From positions 186,001-250,000 of the forward strand of contig NZ_KB899969.1 of the NCBI RefSeq assembly GCF_000378485.1: DNA of 64,000 bases, given 5' to 3'. The stretch comes from Flavobacterium rivuli WB 3.3-2 = DSM 21788 (lineage in GTDB: Bacteria > Bacteroidota > Bacteroidia > Flavobacteriales > Flavobacteriaceae). How positions within the stretch are numbered: the stretch's first letter is position 1; every line of letters begins with the position of its first letter. Positions 18,623-28,001 of this stretch are shown here, one piece after another. A model generated the notes under the pieces. The model had not been told where the DNA came from. It made no database searches and saw only the letters and a list, made by a program, of their open reading frames with translations. The position numbers and the translations under genes were made by a program.

Positions 18623-18923
18623 ATAAGTAAAAACATGTTAAATTATGATGGTTCTACTCAAAATTAGTAATTACAATTGCCTATTGTGGTAATATTATAT
18701 TAAAATTAAAAAAATATCATGGGTCTTTTCCGTATAAAGTTGATATTTTTACATCCTGAAAACCAACCTCACGCTACAGGATAATCCTTACGATATCTAC
18801 TATGGCTTATGTATCCTGCTTACATATCAATTGGGTTTAAAACCAGGCTGATTAAACCTTGCCGGACAAATTACACTACAACAATATCCTGACATTAAAT
18901 AACCTATTAATAAATACTTAAGT
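18623..18923. other. Intergenic, 301 nt, divergent promoters expected
   Basis: Lies between the divergent AI-2E gene and the delta-60 protein gene. AT-rich. I found no ORF, strong hairpin or clear TAnnTTTG box. Confidence 0.5.
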
Positions 18924-20822
18924 ATGAACGTTAAAATTACACAAAAACAAGTAACAATTTGGCTGTGCCTGCTTCTTGGGGTTATAGTAAATGCACAACA
19001 ACCCGGCGAACTGGATACGAGTTTTAATGTTGGTGCAGGAATAGATGGCACTATACACAATATGGCCTTACAGCCCGATGGTAAAGTAATTATAGCAGGT
19101 GTTTTTACCTCCTATAATGGTGTAGCACGCACTAACTTAGCACGGCTTAATGCAGATGGCAGTCTTGATACTGCTTTTAATGCTGCCGCAGGACCAAATG
19201 ACGACATCTATGCTCTTACGCTGCAGCCCGATGGCAAAATACTCATAGGAGGCCATTTTTCAACTTATAATGGGGTAAGCCGCAGCCAGATTGCGCGCCT
19301 TAATACCGACGGAAGCCTTGATACTACCTTCGATCCTGGTACGGGTCCGGGTGTGATAAACTCCAGATATTACAATACCACTTCTATTGGTGTCCAGTCT
19401 GATGGCAAGGTCATTGTAGGAGGCAGTTTTGACACTTACGATGGATTGTCGCGCAACTGTATTGCCCGTTTATATGCCGACGGTAGCCTCGATGGTTTTT
19501 TTGACGTGGGAACTGGTTTGTTTAGTCATCAAGAGCAAGATGTTTTCTCTATTGTCGTACAGCCCGATGATAAACTGCTCATAGGAGGAGCTTTTGATAG
19601 CTATAATGGAATATCTCGTAACCGTATTGTTCGTTTAAATGCCGATGGTAGCCTTGATACTACTTTTGAACCGGAAACGGGAGCAGACGGCCCTGTTTTT
19701 ACTGTTGCTGTTCAACCTGATAGTAAAGTGCTTATCGGGGGTAGTTTTAGTGCATACAATGGTACTGAAAGGCAACGTTTAGCCCGGCTAAACGCTGATG
19801 GTAGCTTGGATACTACCTTTACTCCCGGCACGGGGCTTGTTGCCATTCAATTTATTGCCACGCAGTCCGATGGCAAAATATTTATAGGGGGCAATTTCCT
19901 TACTTATGATGGTGTGGCGCGCAGTAATATTGCCCGCCTGAATGCTGATGGAAGTTTAGATACCACCTTTAACATTGGTACAGGGGCAGCATCCACTATT
20001 TTATCTATTGTGCTGCAACCGGATAATAAAGTTTTAATAGGAGGTTATTTTGTAACATACAACAGTGTTAACGTAAATAGTGTAGCCCGCTTATATGGAG
20101 ATGAGCCCTGCAATACCCCCGCGCCCACCGCATCTGCACAACAGGCGTTTTGCAACGGTAGTACTGTGGCGAGCCTTACAGCCACCGGAACAGCCATACA
20201 GTGGTACAATACCCCGACAGGCGGTACAGTACTTGCCTTAACTGATGCTTTAACAAACGGCACCTATTATGCCGGCCAAGCCTTAGATGGTTGCGAAGGC
20301 CCAAGGAGTGCGGTGAGTGTCACGGTTATTTCTGTTCCTGCGCCTACGGGCGCGGCCGAACAACTAATAAGTGCAGCCAATGCCACAATATCAGGCATAG
20401 ATGTTACGGGTACAAACGTTCAGTGGTATACTGCTGAGGCAGAAGCAATAGCAGCCGGCAATGCGATATCTCCCGATACTGTACTTATTAGTGGTACTAC
20501 CTATTACGCAAACCAGACTATAGACGGCTGCACAAGCTCAACAGCTTTAGCGGTTACCACAACAGTAGCTTTGGGTGTTGAGGATGTAGTTAAAAACGTG
20601 TCAAAATTCTATCCTAACCCATTTGCCGACGAACTTAACTTCGAGTCGGGCCAAATAATTTCTAACATTGCAGTTTACAACCTTTATGGTAAACTGGTGT
20701 ATGAAGCTGATTGGAATACAACCAGCGGTAAACTTAACATGAGCAATCTGCAGGCTGCAACTTACATTGCAAGAGTTAGAACCGGCAATACAGTTAAAAA
20801 CCTGACTGTAATTAAACAATAA
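18924..20822 (+). CDS. Secreted delta-60 repeat protein with Ig-like domains and T9SS sorting domain
   Basis: 632 residues. Signal peptide to about residue 25 (IWLCLLLGVIVNAQ). Then seven delta-60 repeats of about 50 residues, each with the core QPDGKVLIGG-x-F-x2-YNG-x2-R and ARLNADGSLDTTF, predicted to form a beta-propeller-like fold. Residues about 395-545 contain two short Ig-like 'question' domains (IQWYNTPTGG, VQWYTAEAEA, each with YYA-x-Q-x-DGC). The C-terminus carries a type A T9SS sorting domain: SKFYPNPFADELNFES, IAVYNLYGKLVYEAD, and final KNLTVIKQ. So it should be exported to the cell surface or medium. Substrate unknown. Followed by a terminator. Confidence 0.93.
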   Translation: MNVKITQKQVTIWLCLLLGVIVNAQQPGELDTSFNVGAGIDGTIHNMALQPDGKVIIAGVFTSYNGVARTNLARLNADGSLDTAFNAAAGPNDDIYALTLQPDGKILIGGHFSTYNGVSRSQIARLNTDGSLDTTFDPGTGPGVINSRYYNTTSIGVQSDGKVIVGGSFDTYDGLSRNCIARLYADGSLDGFFDVGTGLFSHQEQDVFSIVVQPDDKLLIGGAFDSYNGISRNRIVRLNADGSLDTTFEPETGADGPVFTVAVQPDSKVLIGGSFSAYNGTERQRLARLNADGSLDTTFTPGTGLVAIQFIATQSDGKIFIGGNFLTYDGVARSNIARLNADGSLDTTFNIGTGAASTILSIVLQPDNKVLIGGYFVTYNSVNVNSVARLYGDEPCNTPAPTASAQQAFCNGSTVASLTATGTAIQWYNTPTGGTVLALTDALTNGTYYAGQALDGCEGPRSAVSVTVISVPAPTGAAEQLISAANATISGIDVTGTNVQWYTAEAEAIAAGNAISPDTVLISGTTYYANQTIDGCTSSTALAVTTTVALGVEDVVKNVSKFYPNPFADELNFESGQIISNIAVYNLYGKLVYEADWNTTSGKLNMSNLQAATYIARVRTGNTVKNLTVIKQ

Positions 20823-20844
20823 TTATTTAAAGCCTTATAAACCA

Positions 20845-20879
20845 AAAGGTGGCCTTTAACAGGCTGCCTTTCTTTTTTT
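20845..20879 (+). terminator. Intrinsic terminator after delta-60 protein
   Basis: 11-bp stem aaaggtggcct (20845-20855) / aggctgccttt (20861-20871) with two G-T pairs, then a run of seven T. Confidence 0.88.
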
Positions 20880-20932
20880 ATAGTTAATTCCTAAAAATAT
20901 AATTATTATGCCTCTTTGTGATATAGTCTTAT

Positions 20933-20940
20933 TAACTTTG
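20933..20940 (+). promoter_or_regulatory. bioD: -7 element of bioD
   Basis: TAACTTTG, 46 nt before the ATG. A TTTG 14 nt upstream (20915-20918) is rather close for a -33. Confidence 0.5.
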
Positions 20941-20986
20941 TAATGCCTGCCATATTTATAATTAAAGCATTCAATATTATAACACA

Positions 20987-21607
20987 ATGAAATTATTTAT
21001 TACCGGCATAGGTACCGATGTAGGCAAAACTATTGCCGCTGCAATTGTAACCCAGTCTCTTGAAGCTGATTACTGGAAACCCATACAAGCCGGCGACCTT
21101 GAAGATTCTGACAGCCATAAGATTAAAAAATATTTGTCTAATGCTATAACGGTAATTCATCCTAATAGTTATGCTTTTACGACCCCTGCAAGCCCACACC
21201 TTGCAGCAGAGTTGGATAATGTAATAGTTGATGTTGAACAAATAATTGAACCCAGAACAAATAACCGTCATCTTGTTATAGAGGGTGCAGGAGGAATTTA
21301 TGTTCCGCTTAATGATAACGATACCATTGCCGACCTGATTAAGCTTGATTATAAGGTAATTGTAGTATCGCGGCATTACCTGGGCAGCATTAACCATACG
21401 CTGTTAACGGTCGAAGCTTTAAAGCACAGAGGGATTACTATTGCCGGGATTATTTTTAACGGTGATGAAAATGGAGCTTCAGAAAGTATAATCCTTAAAA
21501 AGACCGGTCTGGCAATGATAGGCAGGATTGAAAACGAGCCCTATTTTGACCAGAATGTAATTGCTGATTATGCCGATACTTTCAGGGAAACTTTATTAAA
21601 CCTGTAA
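20987..21607 (+). CDS. bioD: Dethiobiotin synthetase
   Basis: ATP-dependent carboxylation of 7,8-diaminopelargonate to dethiobiotin. 206 residues. P-loop GIGTDVGKT (residues 7-15), substrate lysine in YWKPIQAGD (Lys31), and HLVIEGAGGIYVPL (about 96-109). All catalytic motifs are intact. It is a single-gene transcript here; its stop abuts the stop of the convergent gene at 21608. Confidence 0.96.
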   Translation: MKLFITGIGTDVGKTIAAAIVTQSLEADYWKPIQAGDLEDSDSHKIKKYLSNAITVIHPNSYAFTTPASPHLAAELDNVIVDVEQIIEPRTNNRHLVIEGAGGIYVPLNDNDTIADLIKLDYKVIVVSRHYLGSINHTLLTVEALKHRGITIAGIIFNGDENGASESIILKKTGLAMIGRIENEPYFDQNVIADYADTFRETLLNL

Positions 21608-22024
21608 TTATTTATTGTGGGCTATACCGTCTATAATCTCACCTATGGTAATTTGTATTGTAGTTTCCGTAAAGCCATTATCCAGCCTTTCGGTATAATT
21701 TAATACCCGCGATGGCCTGAAATCTAACGCATCGCCAATATACTTTAACAGGTTGTGGCCATCATCCTGAAAGAAAGTTTCGTTTTCGGGCTCTACAGCA
21801 AGGCGCACATATACTATGGTTTCATCATTATAAAGTGCAGGCCGGTTGTTACGCTCGCCATCATTAAGGTCATGGCTGCTTTCGTACTCATATTTAATAA
21901 GATCTACCACGTTAAGGTGTATCTTTTCTAATAAGGACCGAACAATTTTTAAATCACGGCTGTCATTATCATTAGTATTGTCAAGTTTGCTGTTAACGCG
22001 CAGTTGTACAAGTAAGTTATTCAT
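21608..22024 (-). CDS. Hypothetical protein, cytosolic
   Basis: 138 residues, no signal peptide, acidic. The pattern NNLLVQLRVNSKLDN...LIKYEYESSHDLNDGERNNR...LDNGFTETTIQITIGEII suggests an alpha/beta small domain. No family recognised. The stop codons of this gene and bioD are directly adjacent, with no spacer for a terminator, so read-through antisense is possible. Confidence 0.7.
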   Translation of the reverse strand: MNNLLVQLRVNSKLDNTNDNDSRDLKIVRSLLEKIHLNVVDLIKYEYESSHDLNDGERNNRPALYNDETIVYVRLAVEPENETFFQDDGHNLLKYIGDALDFRPSRVLNYTERLDNGFTETTIQITIGEIIDGIAHNK

Positions 22025-22155
22025 TTTGATGGTATTTGTAGTAAAGTTATCTCTTTAAATTATAAAACTCTCTTAAGCAGATTATAAAAAAGCCACTATA
22101 ATACAGAGATGTATAATTAATGCTGCTTGTTAAGCCGATTTTTTTATGTTTGCCG

Positions 22156-22163
22156 TATTTTTG
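22156..22163 (+). promoter_or_regulatory. -7 element of the beta-ketoacyl synthase gene
   Basis: TATTTTTG, 17 nt before the TTG start at 22181. Expected leader of about 10-12 nt. Confidence 0.5.
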
Positions 22164-22180
22164 CATAAAATTACATTACT

Positions 22181-23332
22181 TTGGCAACACCGGTTTCCAT
22201 CATATCTCTTGCATCTTTTTCGCCTTTGGGTAACAACCCTGATAGCGTTTGGGAGAATTATCTTAGCGATAGGTCATTAATACATTCTACAACTATAGGG
22301 GGTAAAATTGTTCCCACGGCTTCGCTCTCAGATGATTTAAGGCTGCAGGCAGAAGATTTAAAGACGTCTAATGCTCATTATAAATACCTCGACAATTCTG
22401 TACTTTATGCATTACTTGCCTCAAGGCAGGCAGTACAAAAAGCAGGCTGGGGGCAAGATGATATTTTTGGGGTTAATATAGGTTCGTCGCGTGGTGCGAC
22501 AGATATTTTTGAAAAACATTTTACCGAGTTTATTGAGACGGGTAAAACTGCGGTGCAGGCATCTCCGGCAACTACACTGGGCAATATATCATCATGGGTG
22601 GCGCAGGACATTAAGAGTTCAGGGCCCGATATTTCGCACTCTATAACCTGCTCTACTGCGCTGCATGCTTTGCTAAACGGTGTAGCATGGCTACGGGCGG
22701 GAATGTCAGATAAGTTTTTGGTGGGAGGCAGCGAGGCACCTTTAACGCCTTTTACCATTGCGCAGATGCAGGCCATGAAAATATATTCATCTATTGATGA
22801 TGAGTATCCCTGCCGTGCTTTAGACCTTACCAAAACCATGAACAGCATGGTGCTGGGCGAAGGGGCTGCAATGGCTTGTTTGCAGGTTGGGCATTTGCCC
22901 AATGCCCTTGCTTATATAGAAGGTATAGGATATGCTACCGAGGTATTACAACACAGCGTATCGATATCTGCCGACGCTGATTGCATGCAAAAATCAATGC
23001 TCATGGCATTGCAGGATACTAATTTAGCCGATGTTGATGCAGTTGTAATGCATGCACCCGGCACCATTAAAGGCGACCTTTCTGAATATAATGCCATCCA
23101 GAAAATATTTGGCAGCAACGTGCCACTACTTACTACAAACAAATGGAAGATAGGGCATACCTTTGGCGCATCCGGCCTTCTTAGCCTGGAGTTAGCAATA
23201 CTTATGTTGCAGCACAATCATTTTATACCATCACCGTTTTTACCGCAACCATCCGGCAGGCCACTGCGTAAAATACTGGTTAACGCTGTGGGCTTTGGCG
23301 GCAATGCGGTAAGTGTTTTAATAAGTAAATAG
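22181..23332 (+). CDS. Beta-ketoacyl-ACP synthase family protein (KAS I/II-like), TTG start
   Basis: 383 residues, thiolase fold, with the Cys-His-His triad of condensing enzymes: Cys157 in SITCSTALHALLNG, His291 in VVMHAPGTIKGD, and His326 in KWKIGHTFGASGLLSLE (with Lys323). The first strand VSIISLASFSPLG requires starting at TTG 22181; no in-frame ATG precedes it. At 383 residues it is about 30 shorter than FabF, mainly through shorter loops. Its nearness to bioD and bioF suggests a role in making the pimeloyl chain or another specialised acyl chain (inference). Ordinary fatty acid elongation is the alternative. Confidence 0.88.
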   Translation: MATPVSIISLASFSPLGNNPDSVWENYLSDRSLIHSTTIGGKIVPTASLSDDLRLQAEDLKTSNAHYKYLDNSVLYALLASRQAVQKAGWGQDDIFGVNIGSSRGATDIFEKHFTEFIETGKTAVQASPATTLGNISSWVAQDIKSSGPDISHSITCSTALHALLNGVAWLRAGMSDKFLVGGSEAPLTPFTIAQMQAMKIYSSIDDEYPCRALDLTKTMNSMVLGEGAAMACLQVGHLPNALAYIEGIGYATEVLQHSVSISADADCMQKSMLMALQDTNLADVDAVVMHAPGTIKGDLSEYNAIQKIFGSNVPLLTTNKWKIGHTFGASGLLSLELAILMLQHNHFIPSPFLPQPSGRPLRKILVNAVGFGGNAVSVLISK

Positions 23333-23347
23333 TACAGTAAACCAAAC

Positions 23348-23395
23348 TATAAACAGTCAGGCCCTTTGCAATTGCAAAGGGCCTGACTGTTTATA
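23348..23395. repeat. Perfect 48-bp palindrome downstream of the ketosynthase gene
   Basis: 24-nt arms meeting without a spacer; the centre is GCAATTGC with flanking AGGCCCTTT / AAAGGGCCT. It lies 16 nt after the stop. There is no T-run on either side, so it is not a canonical intrinsic terminator but would form a very stable mRNA 3' hairpin. Confidence 0.9.
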
Positions 23396-23429
23396 ATAAC
23401 CCAATAATCATAATTTAGCTACTGCCCTA

Positions 23430-23519
23430 AAAAAATAGCACCGGATGTTACTAATCATCCGGTGCCGTGCATCCAACTAAAAAATTACTAAAACATATAA
23501 CGTTTACTACGCGTTATAT
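23430..23519 (-). repeat. Structured repeat copy 1 downstream of adhesin gene
   Basis: Read on the minus strand: a hairpin of atataacg/cgttatat type, an AT-rich 30-nt linker, then gttggatgcacg, then a 10-bp stem gcaccggatg / catccggtgc (23465-23456 with 23447-23438) and TATTTTTTT. The 56-nt core (23464-23519) recurs 143 nt away as copy 2. The end looks like an intrinsic terminator on the minus strand. Confidence 0.8.
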
Positions 23520-23580
23520 TCTCTTCAATACAATATATATAATATAAAGTGTTACCGGTTTGTGGCGTTGGAGAGCTTTT

Positions 23581-23664
23581 TAAAAATAGCCCCGGAGCAA
23601 CCCGGGGCCGTGCATCCAACTAAAAAATTACTAAAAATTATAACGTTTACTACGCGCTATAATT
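23581..23664 (-). repeat. Structured repeat copy 2 downstream of adhesin gene
   Basis: Same order as copy 1. The core 23607-23664 aligns without gaps, with about five differences in 56 nt. The terminal hairpin is different in sequence but kept in shape: 7-bp gccccgg / ccggggc followed by TATTTTT on the minus strand. Confidence 0.8.
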
Positions 23665-23702
23665 GCGGTTACCCGTTGCTGGGTTGTTATGCTTTATGTC
23701 TT

Positions 23703-23739
23703 TATAAAACCCCGATGTTACTGTTTACGGGGCTTTATA
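23703..23739 (-). terminator. Terminator of the adhesin gene
   Basis: 12-nt arms tataaaaccccg (23703-23714) / cggggctttata (23728-23739) with one mismatch. On the minus strand it ends GGGGTTTTATA, 20 nt after the adhesin stop. Confidence 0.75.
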
Positions 23740-23759
23740 AGACTGTATTACTAACGTAA

Positions 23760-26700
23760 TTAATTCATTATTATTTTTTTAGATATAACCTGTTGGTTAT
23801 CTAAAGTTATTTGAACTATTACTACCTGTTCTGTTGCATTAATATCGGTAGTAGCAAAGCTTATGCCATCTATATTGCTTTTTTGGAATAATGTTTTTCC
23901 AAGCATGTCATAAACAGTTACAGTATTAATATCTGCCGGAGCTTCTATTTTAACCTGTTTGCCGCTTTTGTAAACTATAACTTCTTTAGTTTGCAGTACC
24001 GGTGTTTCTGTGCCAAGTGCTCCATCCGGTGCATAAGCTACTGTAAAGCGGTCGTTAAAGGTACCAATTTCTGATGTAAAAGTAAATGCTGCATCAGTAA
24101 TATTATGAGTTATTCCCGTAACATTATCTATAATATAGATTTCCTGGCCTTCAGAGAACCTTCCGTCTGCGTGATCTAAAGATAATGTAAAAGATCCGGC
24201 AACTTCTGCTGTGTAACCTAATTTAACTCTGTCTGTATTAGCAAACGCGCCGCGGGCCTGTATTGTAAGGTTTAATGTATCGTTAGCTGTTTCTACTACT
24301 GTATAAAGGTTTAAGTTGCCGTTTATAAGAGCTTTACCATCATAACCATTATCATAACCTAATGTTGTATCCTCGTTGTAACCTATAAGCGACTGAGAAA
24401 ATTCTCCTGCATTGTTAGAAACATTTATCCATAAACGATCTGTAGTTGCCTGCGTAGCCGCTGTCCTGAAGAATGCGTTAGAATGTGTTTGTAAACGCAT
24501 GCTGTTTTTATAAGTAATGCTACCGTTGCTTTTTGCTTTTACAATGAATCCCTGTGCTGTATTAAGGCTGCCGTTAGGGTCTATTGCGTAAGGGTCTTCA
24601 ATAAGGTTGTTACCGTCAGTACTATTTCCACCCCTTGCTACGTTAGCACAGTATCCTGTTAAGTTTACTGTAGAGTATGAAGAAACCGTCTGGTCGTTAG
24701 TTTTTCTCCATATCCATATAGTACCATCTATAACATTAAGATTTTCATTTATAAAAGCTTTTACACTTATAGGAGATGGGTAAGGATTACCTACTGCGTT
24801 AAATCCTCTTCCTGAATTATCAACCGGTACACTAAGAGTACCATTGTTAGGTGTTCCTGTAAATGCTCCTTTAAATGTTAAGCGTGCAGTGCCTTCATTG
24901 TAACCCGGTGTAGGGTCTGTATTTGGCATACGGATAAGGATACCTTTTCCTAATGTAAATTTAGTAGTTTCTGCAGGAAGCGTCATGTAGTAGCTTGTAG
25001 AAGTGCTGTACTCATAAAAACGTGTAGCAACTGTTTCCGGAGAGAACGACTGTAAAGTTTGGTAACCTGTAGCCCTTTTATCAAGAACCGGTGCAGACCA
25101 CATTGTGTAATCCAGTTTTTTAAGGTTAGAACCGTTTCTTTTTACCGTTACTGTACCTGTATTAGCATCATCTGTAAGTTGTAAAAGGTTAGAGCTGCTT
25201 TCAAAAGTAAGCGATCCTGTAGTTGCAACGTTTACAGTGTGTGTAACTATAGTGTTAGAGTTGTTTGTAAAGTTTACATTTTTACCTGCAAGTACATATA
25301 TAGAGCAAGCATAAAAGTTACCACCGTTTTGTGTAAAGTCAGCATTAAATATTACGTCTTTAGTAGCATCAGGGTTACCGTTGCTCCATGCTGTACCGTT
25401 CCATGTTGTAGCACTGTCGCAGTATATACCTGTAGCATCGCCGGCTGTAGGCATTGCTGTAGATGGGCCAAATTCGTCGGCACCCATATCCGGAGTTGCA
25501 TTTCTTAACTGGTTGTCTATATCTCTTGTAACTTCTGTTAGTGCTACACCACCATCTGCAATACCTGCGTTAGCAGCGTTTGTGTTAATATGAAGGTCTG
25601 ATGAAGATACGAACACAGGGTTAACATTTACAGAGTGTGCATCTCTTAGAGTAACACCCTGCCATTGTTGTAATGTATAAGTGTAATCTGCGTTGTCCTC
25701 ATAAGCGCCCGGTACACCGTTACCGGCCCAGTCAATCTGGCCTGCACTGTTTACATTTGTTATGTATCCAAGCCTGTCTTTACTGTAGTAATCGTTATTA
25801 TCAAGATTAGTAAATACTGCGTTTATGTTACCTACTGTGTTGTTAACCACTATTGCAGACCTTCTTGTAGCTGTACTCGTTTGGTTGTTAGCAAATATGT
25901 TGTTTCTTACATCAAGGTTGCGTGCAGGTGTATTTACATAAAATGCTGCAGAGAAACCTCCATGTGCCTGGTTAGTGTTAAGAGATACAGTGTTATTATA
26001 TATTTTGTATTTACCACCATTGTCTACAACAATACCGTAACCATTTAAGTATCCGCCACCGTTACCATCTGCCGATACGTTAAGTATAAAGTTGTTTGCA
26101 ACAAGTATGTTAGCATTAAAATCTGTAGAGGCAAGTACTATACCACCAAATATCTGGCTGTTAGTAGTTGTTTTGGTAATGTCTTTAAGAATGTTCCTTA
26201 CAATAGTTCCATTTTTTGAAGCTCCTGTAACATATATACCTGCAGATACAAGGTCGCCGTCGTTAGTGTTTCTGTAAAGGTTATTTACAAAGTTGTCGCT
26301 GTATTCAAAACCATTTACGTTAATAAATGTTGCCGGTGCTATAATTGTTTCTGCTTCTGTAACTGTATCAGAGCCAAGGTCATTTTTATTTACAGTAACA
26401 CCTGTAGTAAGCACAGAGCCACCGTTTACATAAACACCTTGTTTAACTTTCATAAAGTCGTTGTTAGTAACTGTAAGATCGCTGTTGTTTGCAGTTGCAG
26501 CTGCTATAACCATTGTGTTATTTTCGCCCGTACCATTGTTGCCGGAATATACACCTACAGAGAATTTACCGCCTTGGTTTTTGGCATTTTGTTTAATGTT
26601 ACAGTTTTTTACTGTAATGTGCGTAGCTCCGTTTGTACCGTTGCTTGCTACCCAAAACACACTTCTTTGTATATAATCTATATAATCCTGATTGTCAAGA

Positions 26701-27932
26701 GTTAGGTTTTTAGTTGCACCGTTAGCGGTGTTGCTGCCATCAAAAGTAACGTAATCGGCACCATTAATGTAAAATATTGCAGGTATACCAGTGTAATTAT
26801 TTACGTTTGTTGCTGTAATTACCGGAGAAACACCTGTATATGGTTTAAATGTTACAGTGTTTGTAGCCGAAGCGCTTGCTATTGTGTTAATGGTAAGCGG
26901 AAAACTTTCGTTAGTGCTGTAAGAAGCATTTGTAAGTAAAAAATTTACAGGGCCAGATATGCCGTTAGTGTTTAAGTAAGTAACCGCAGATGTTAAAGTT
27001 GTAAAGTGGCCATTAGTACCTACAAGGTAAGTGCCATTTAGCATTCCTGTAGGGGCAACAGCCCTTACTGTTAACGATACTGTGGCAGTAGAGTTAGGGT
27101 TTGTGCCGTTTGTAATGGTATAAGTAAAACTATCTGTACCGGCATAATTTGCAGCAGGTGTATAAGTTATTGTCCTGTTTGGGTTTACTATAAGTGTACC
27201 GTGTGCAGGGTTTGTAGTTGTTAAGCTTGTTACATCGGCTATGCTATCATCGTTAGATAATACTGTAAGAGGTGTAGCTGTATTTAAGTTAACAGTGTAG
27301 CTGTCATTATTAGCTGTCATTACTGCAGCGGCAGCATTTGCAATTGTTCCTGTAATGGCAATACCCTCGCCATAACCCTGGTTATAACCGCCATTGCCGT
27401 TAACACTTGCAAACCTGTAAGGGGCACTCATATAACCGGCGTTAGAATGCTGGTAACCATAAAGGCGTACATATACTGTTTTGCCATTAGGTACAACAGC
27501 GTTGCTAAAAGAAACAGACTTATCTGTATAGTTATTAAATACTGGTGTTTCGTTATTTAATATGGTTACAGGGTTGCTAAAATCTGAACTTAAAGAATAT
27601 TTAATTGTGATTTTTTGAGCTCCCTGACCATCTGCCTGGTATTGAAAGTTAAGGCTGCCAAGTGTAATTTGTTTACCGCTTACAGGTGCTACTGTAAATT
27701 GTATGTATTTGTTTTCATCTAACGAAGCTCCTGTAGACCAGTTACTTGTTTGTATTCCGTTCCATCCGTCGTTGTTAACGTTTATGCCAGCTGTAGTAAA
27801 GGCTGCGCTTGTTGCATCTGTGTTGTAAATTGTAGCATTTGCAGATGACTGGAAACCTCTCCAGCGAACAATAGTTGTTTGAGAAAAGCCAAAGAAAGGC
27901 AATAGCAATAGTAGTAATACTGCGTTTTTCAT
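23760..27932 (-). CDS. Large secreted adhesin-like protein with cadherin-like and beta-helix regions and T9SS C-terminus
   Basis: 1390 residues. Signal peptide (MKNAVLLLLLLPFFGFSQ). Residues about 20-200 form a beta-sandwich-like domain. Residues about 205-292 form a cadherin-like Big_9-type repeat (ANNDSYTVNLNTATPLTVLS, PHAGTL-like GTLIVNPNRTITYTPAANYA, TDSFTYTITNG). Residues about 300-800 form a right-handed parallel beta-helix with many N-x-I/F-x-N ladders (VKNCNIKQN, VTVNKNDLG, IVRNILKD, VRNNIFANNQ). Then DNQLRNATPDMGADEFGPS, a long beta region, and a C-terminal sorting domain with VTVYDMLGKTLFQKS and final ISKKIIMN. Expected on the cell surface by T9SS. Ligand unknown; a polysaccharide-binding or lyase-like role for the beta-helix is possible. 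Gene ends in a cluster of structured elements. Confidence 0.93.
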   Translation of the reverse strand: MKNAVLLLLLLPFFGFSQTTIVRWRGFQSSANATIYNTDATSAAFTTAGINVNNDGWNGIQTSNWSTGASLDENKYIQFTVAPVSGKQITLGSLNFQYQADGQGAQKITIKYSLSSDFSNPVTILNNETPVFNNYTDKSVSFSNAVVPNGKTVYVRLYGYQHSNAGYMSAPYRFASVNGNGGYNQGYGEGIAITGTIANAAAAVMTANNDSYTVNLNTATPLTVLSNDDSIADVTSLTTTNPAHGTLIVNPNRTITYTPAANYAGTDSFTYTITNGTNPNSTATVSLTVRAVAPTGMLNGTYLVGTNGHFTTLTSAVTYLNTNGISGPVNFLLTNASYSTNESFPLTINTIASASATNTVTFKPYTGVSPVITATNVNNYTGIPAIFYINGADYVTFDGSNTANGATKNLTLDNQDYIDYIQRSVFWVASNGTNGATHITVKNCNIKQNAKNQGGKFSVGVYSGNNGTGENNTMVIAAATANNSDLTVTNNDFMKVKQGVYVNGGSVLTTGVTVNKNDLGSDTVTEAETIIAPATFINVNGFEYSDNFVNNLYRNTNDGDLVSAGIYVTGASKNGTIVRNILKDITKTTTNSQIFGGIVLASTDFNANILVANNFILNVSADGNGGGYLNGYGIVVDNGGKYKIYNNTVSLNTNQAHGGFSAAFYVNTPARNLDVRNNIFANNQTSTATRRSAIVVNNTVGNINAVFTNLDNNDYYSKDRLGYITNVNSAGQIDWAGNGVPGAYEDNADYTYTLQQWQGVTLRDAHSVNVNPVFVSSSDLHINTNAANAGIADGGVALTEVTRDIDNQLRNATPDMGADEFGPSTAMPTAGDATGIYCDSATTWNGTAWSNGNPDATKDVIFNADFTQNGGNFYACSIYVLAGKNVNFTNNSNTIVTHTVNVATTGSLTFESSSNLLQLTDDANTGTVTVKRNGSNLKKLDYTMWSAPVLDKRATGYQTLQSFSPETVATRFYEYSTSTSYYMTLPAETTKFTLGKGILIRMPNTDPTPGYNEGTARLTFKGAFTGTPNNGTLSVPVDNSGRGFNAVGNPYPSPISVKAFINENLNVIDGTIWIWRKTNDQTVSSYSTVNLTGYCANVARGGNSTDGNNLIEDPYAIDPNGSLNTAQGFIVKAKSNGSITYKNSMRLQTHSNAFFRTAATQATTDRLWINVSNNAGEFSQSLIGYNEDTTLGYDNGYDGKALINGNLNLYTVVETANDTLNLTIQARGAFANTDRVKLGYTAEVAGSFTLSLDHADGRFSEGQEIYIIDNVTGITHNITDAAFTFTSEIGTFNDRFTVAYAPDGALGTETPVLQTKEVIVYKSGKQVKIEAPADINTVTVYDMLGKTLFQKSNIDGISFATTDINATEQVVIVQITLDNQQVISKKIIMN

Positions 27933-27993
27933 TTTAGTAAATAGTTAAATTTTAGATAGTTATGGGGGGCATAACTTTTTTTGGTTGCGGGGG

Positions 27994-28001
27994 CAAATGT
28001 A
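27994..28001 (-). promoter_or_regulatory. -7 element of the adhesin gene
   Basis: TACATTTG on the minus strand, 61 nt before the ATG at 27932. Fits TAnnTTTG exactly; no -33 recognised. Confidence 0.6.

Noticed and set aside
22141..22180. ATG at 22146 as start of the ketosynthase gene
   Set aside because: It is out of frame with the ketosynthase; the TTG at 22181 is the only start that keeps the first strand.
23760..27932. Many small plus-strand ORFs inside the adhesin gene
   Set aside because: They are shadows of a low-complexity beta-helix coding sequence; the minus-strand frame has signal peptide, domains and sorting signal.
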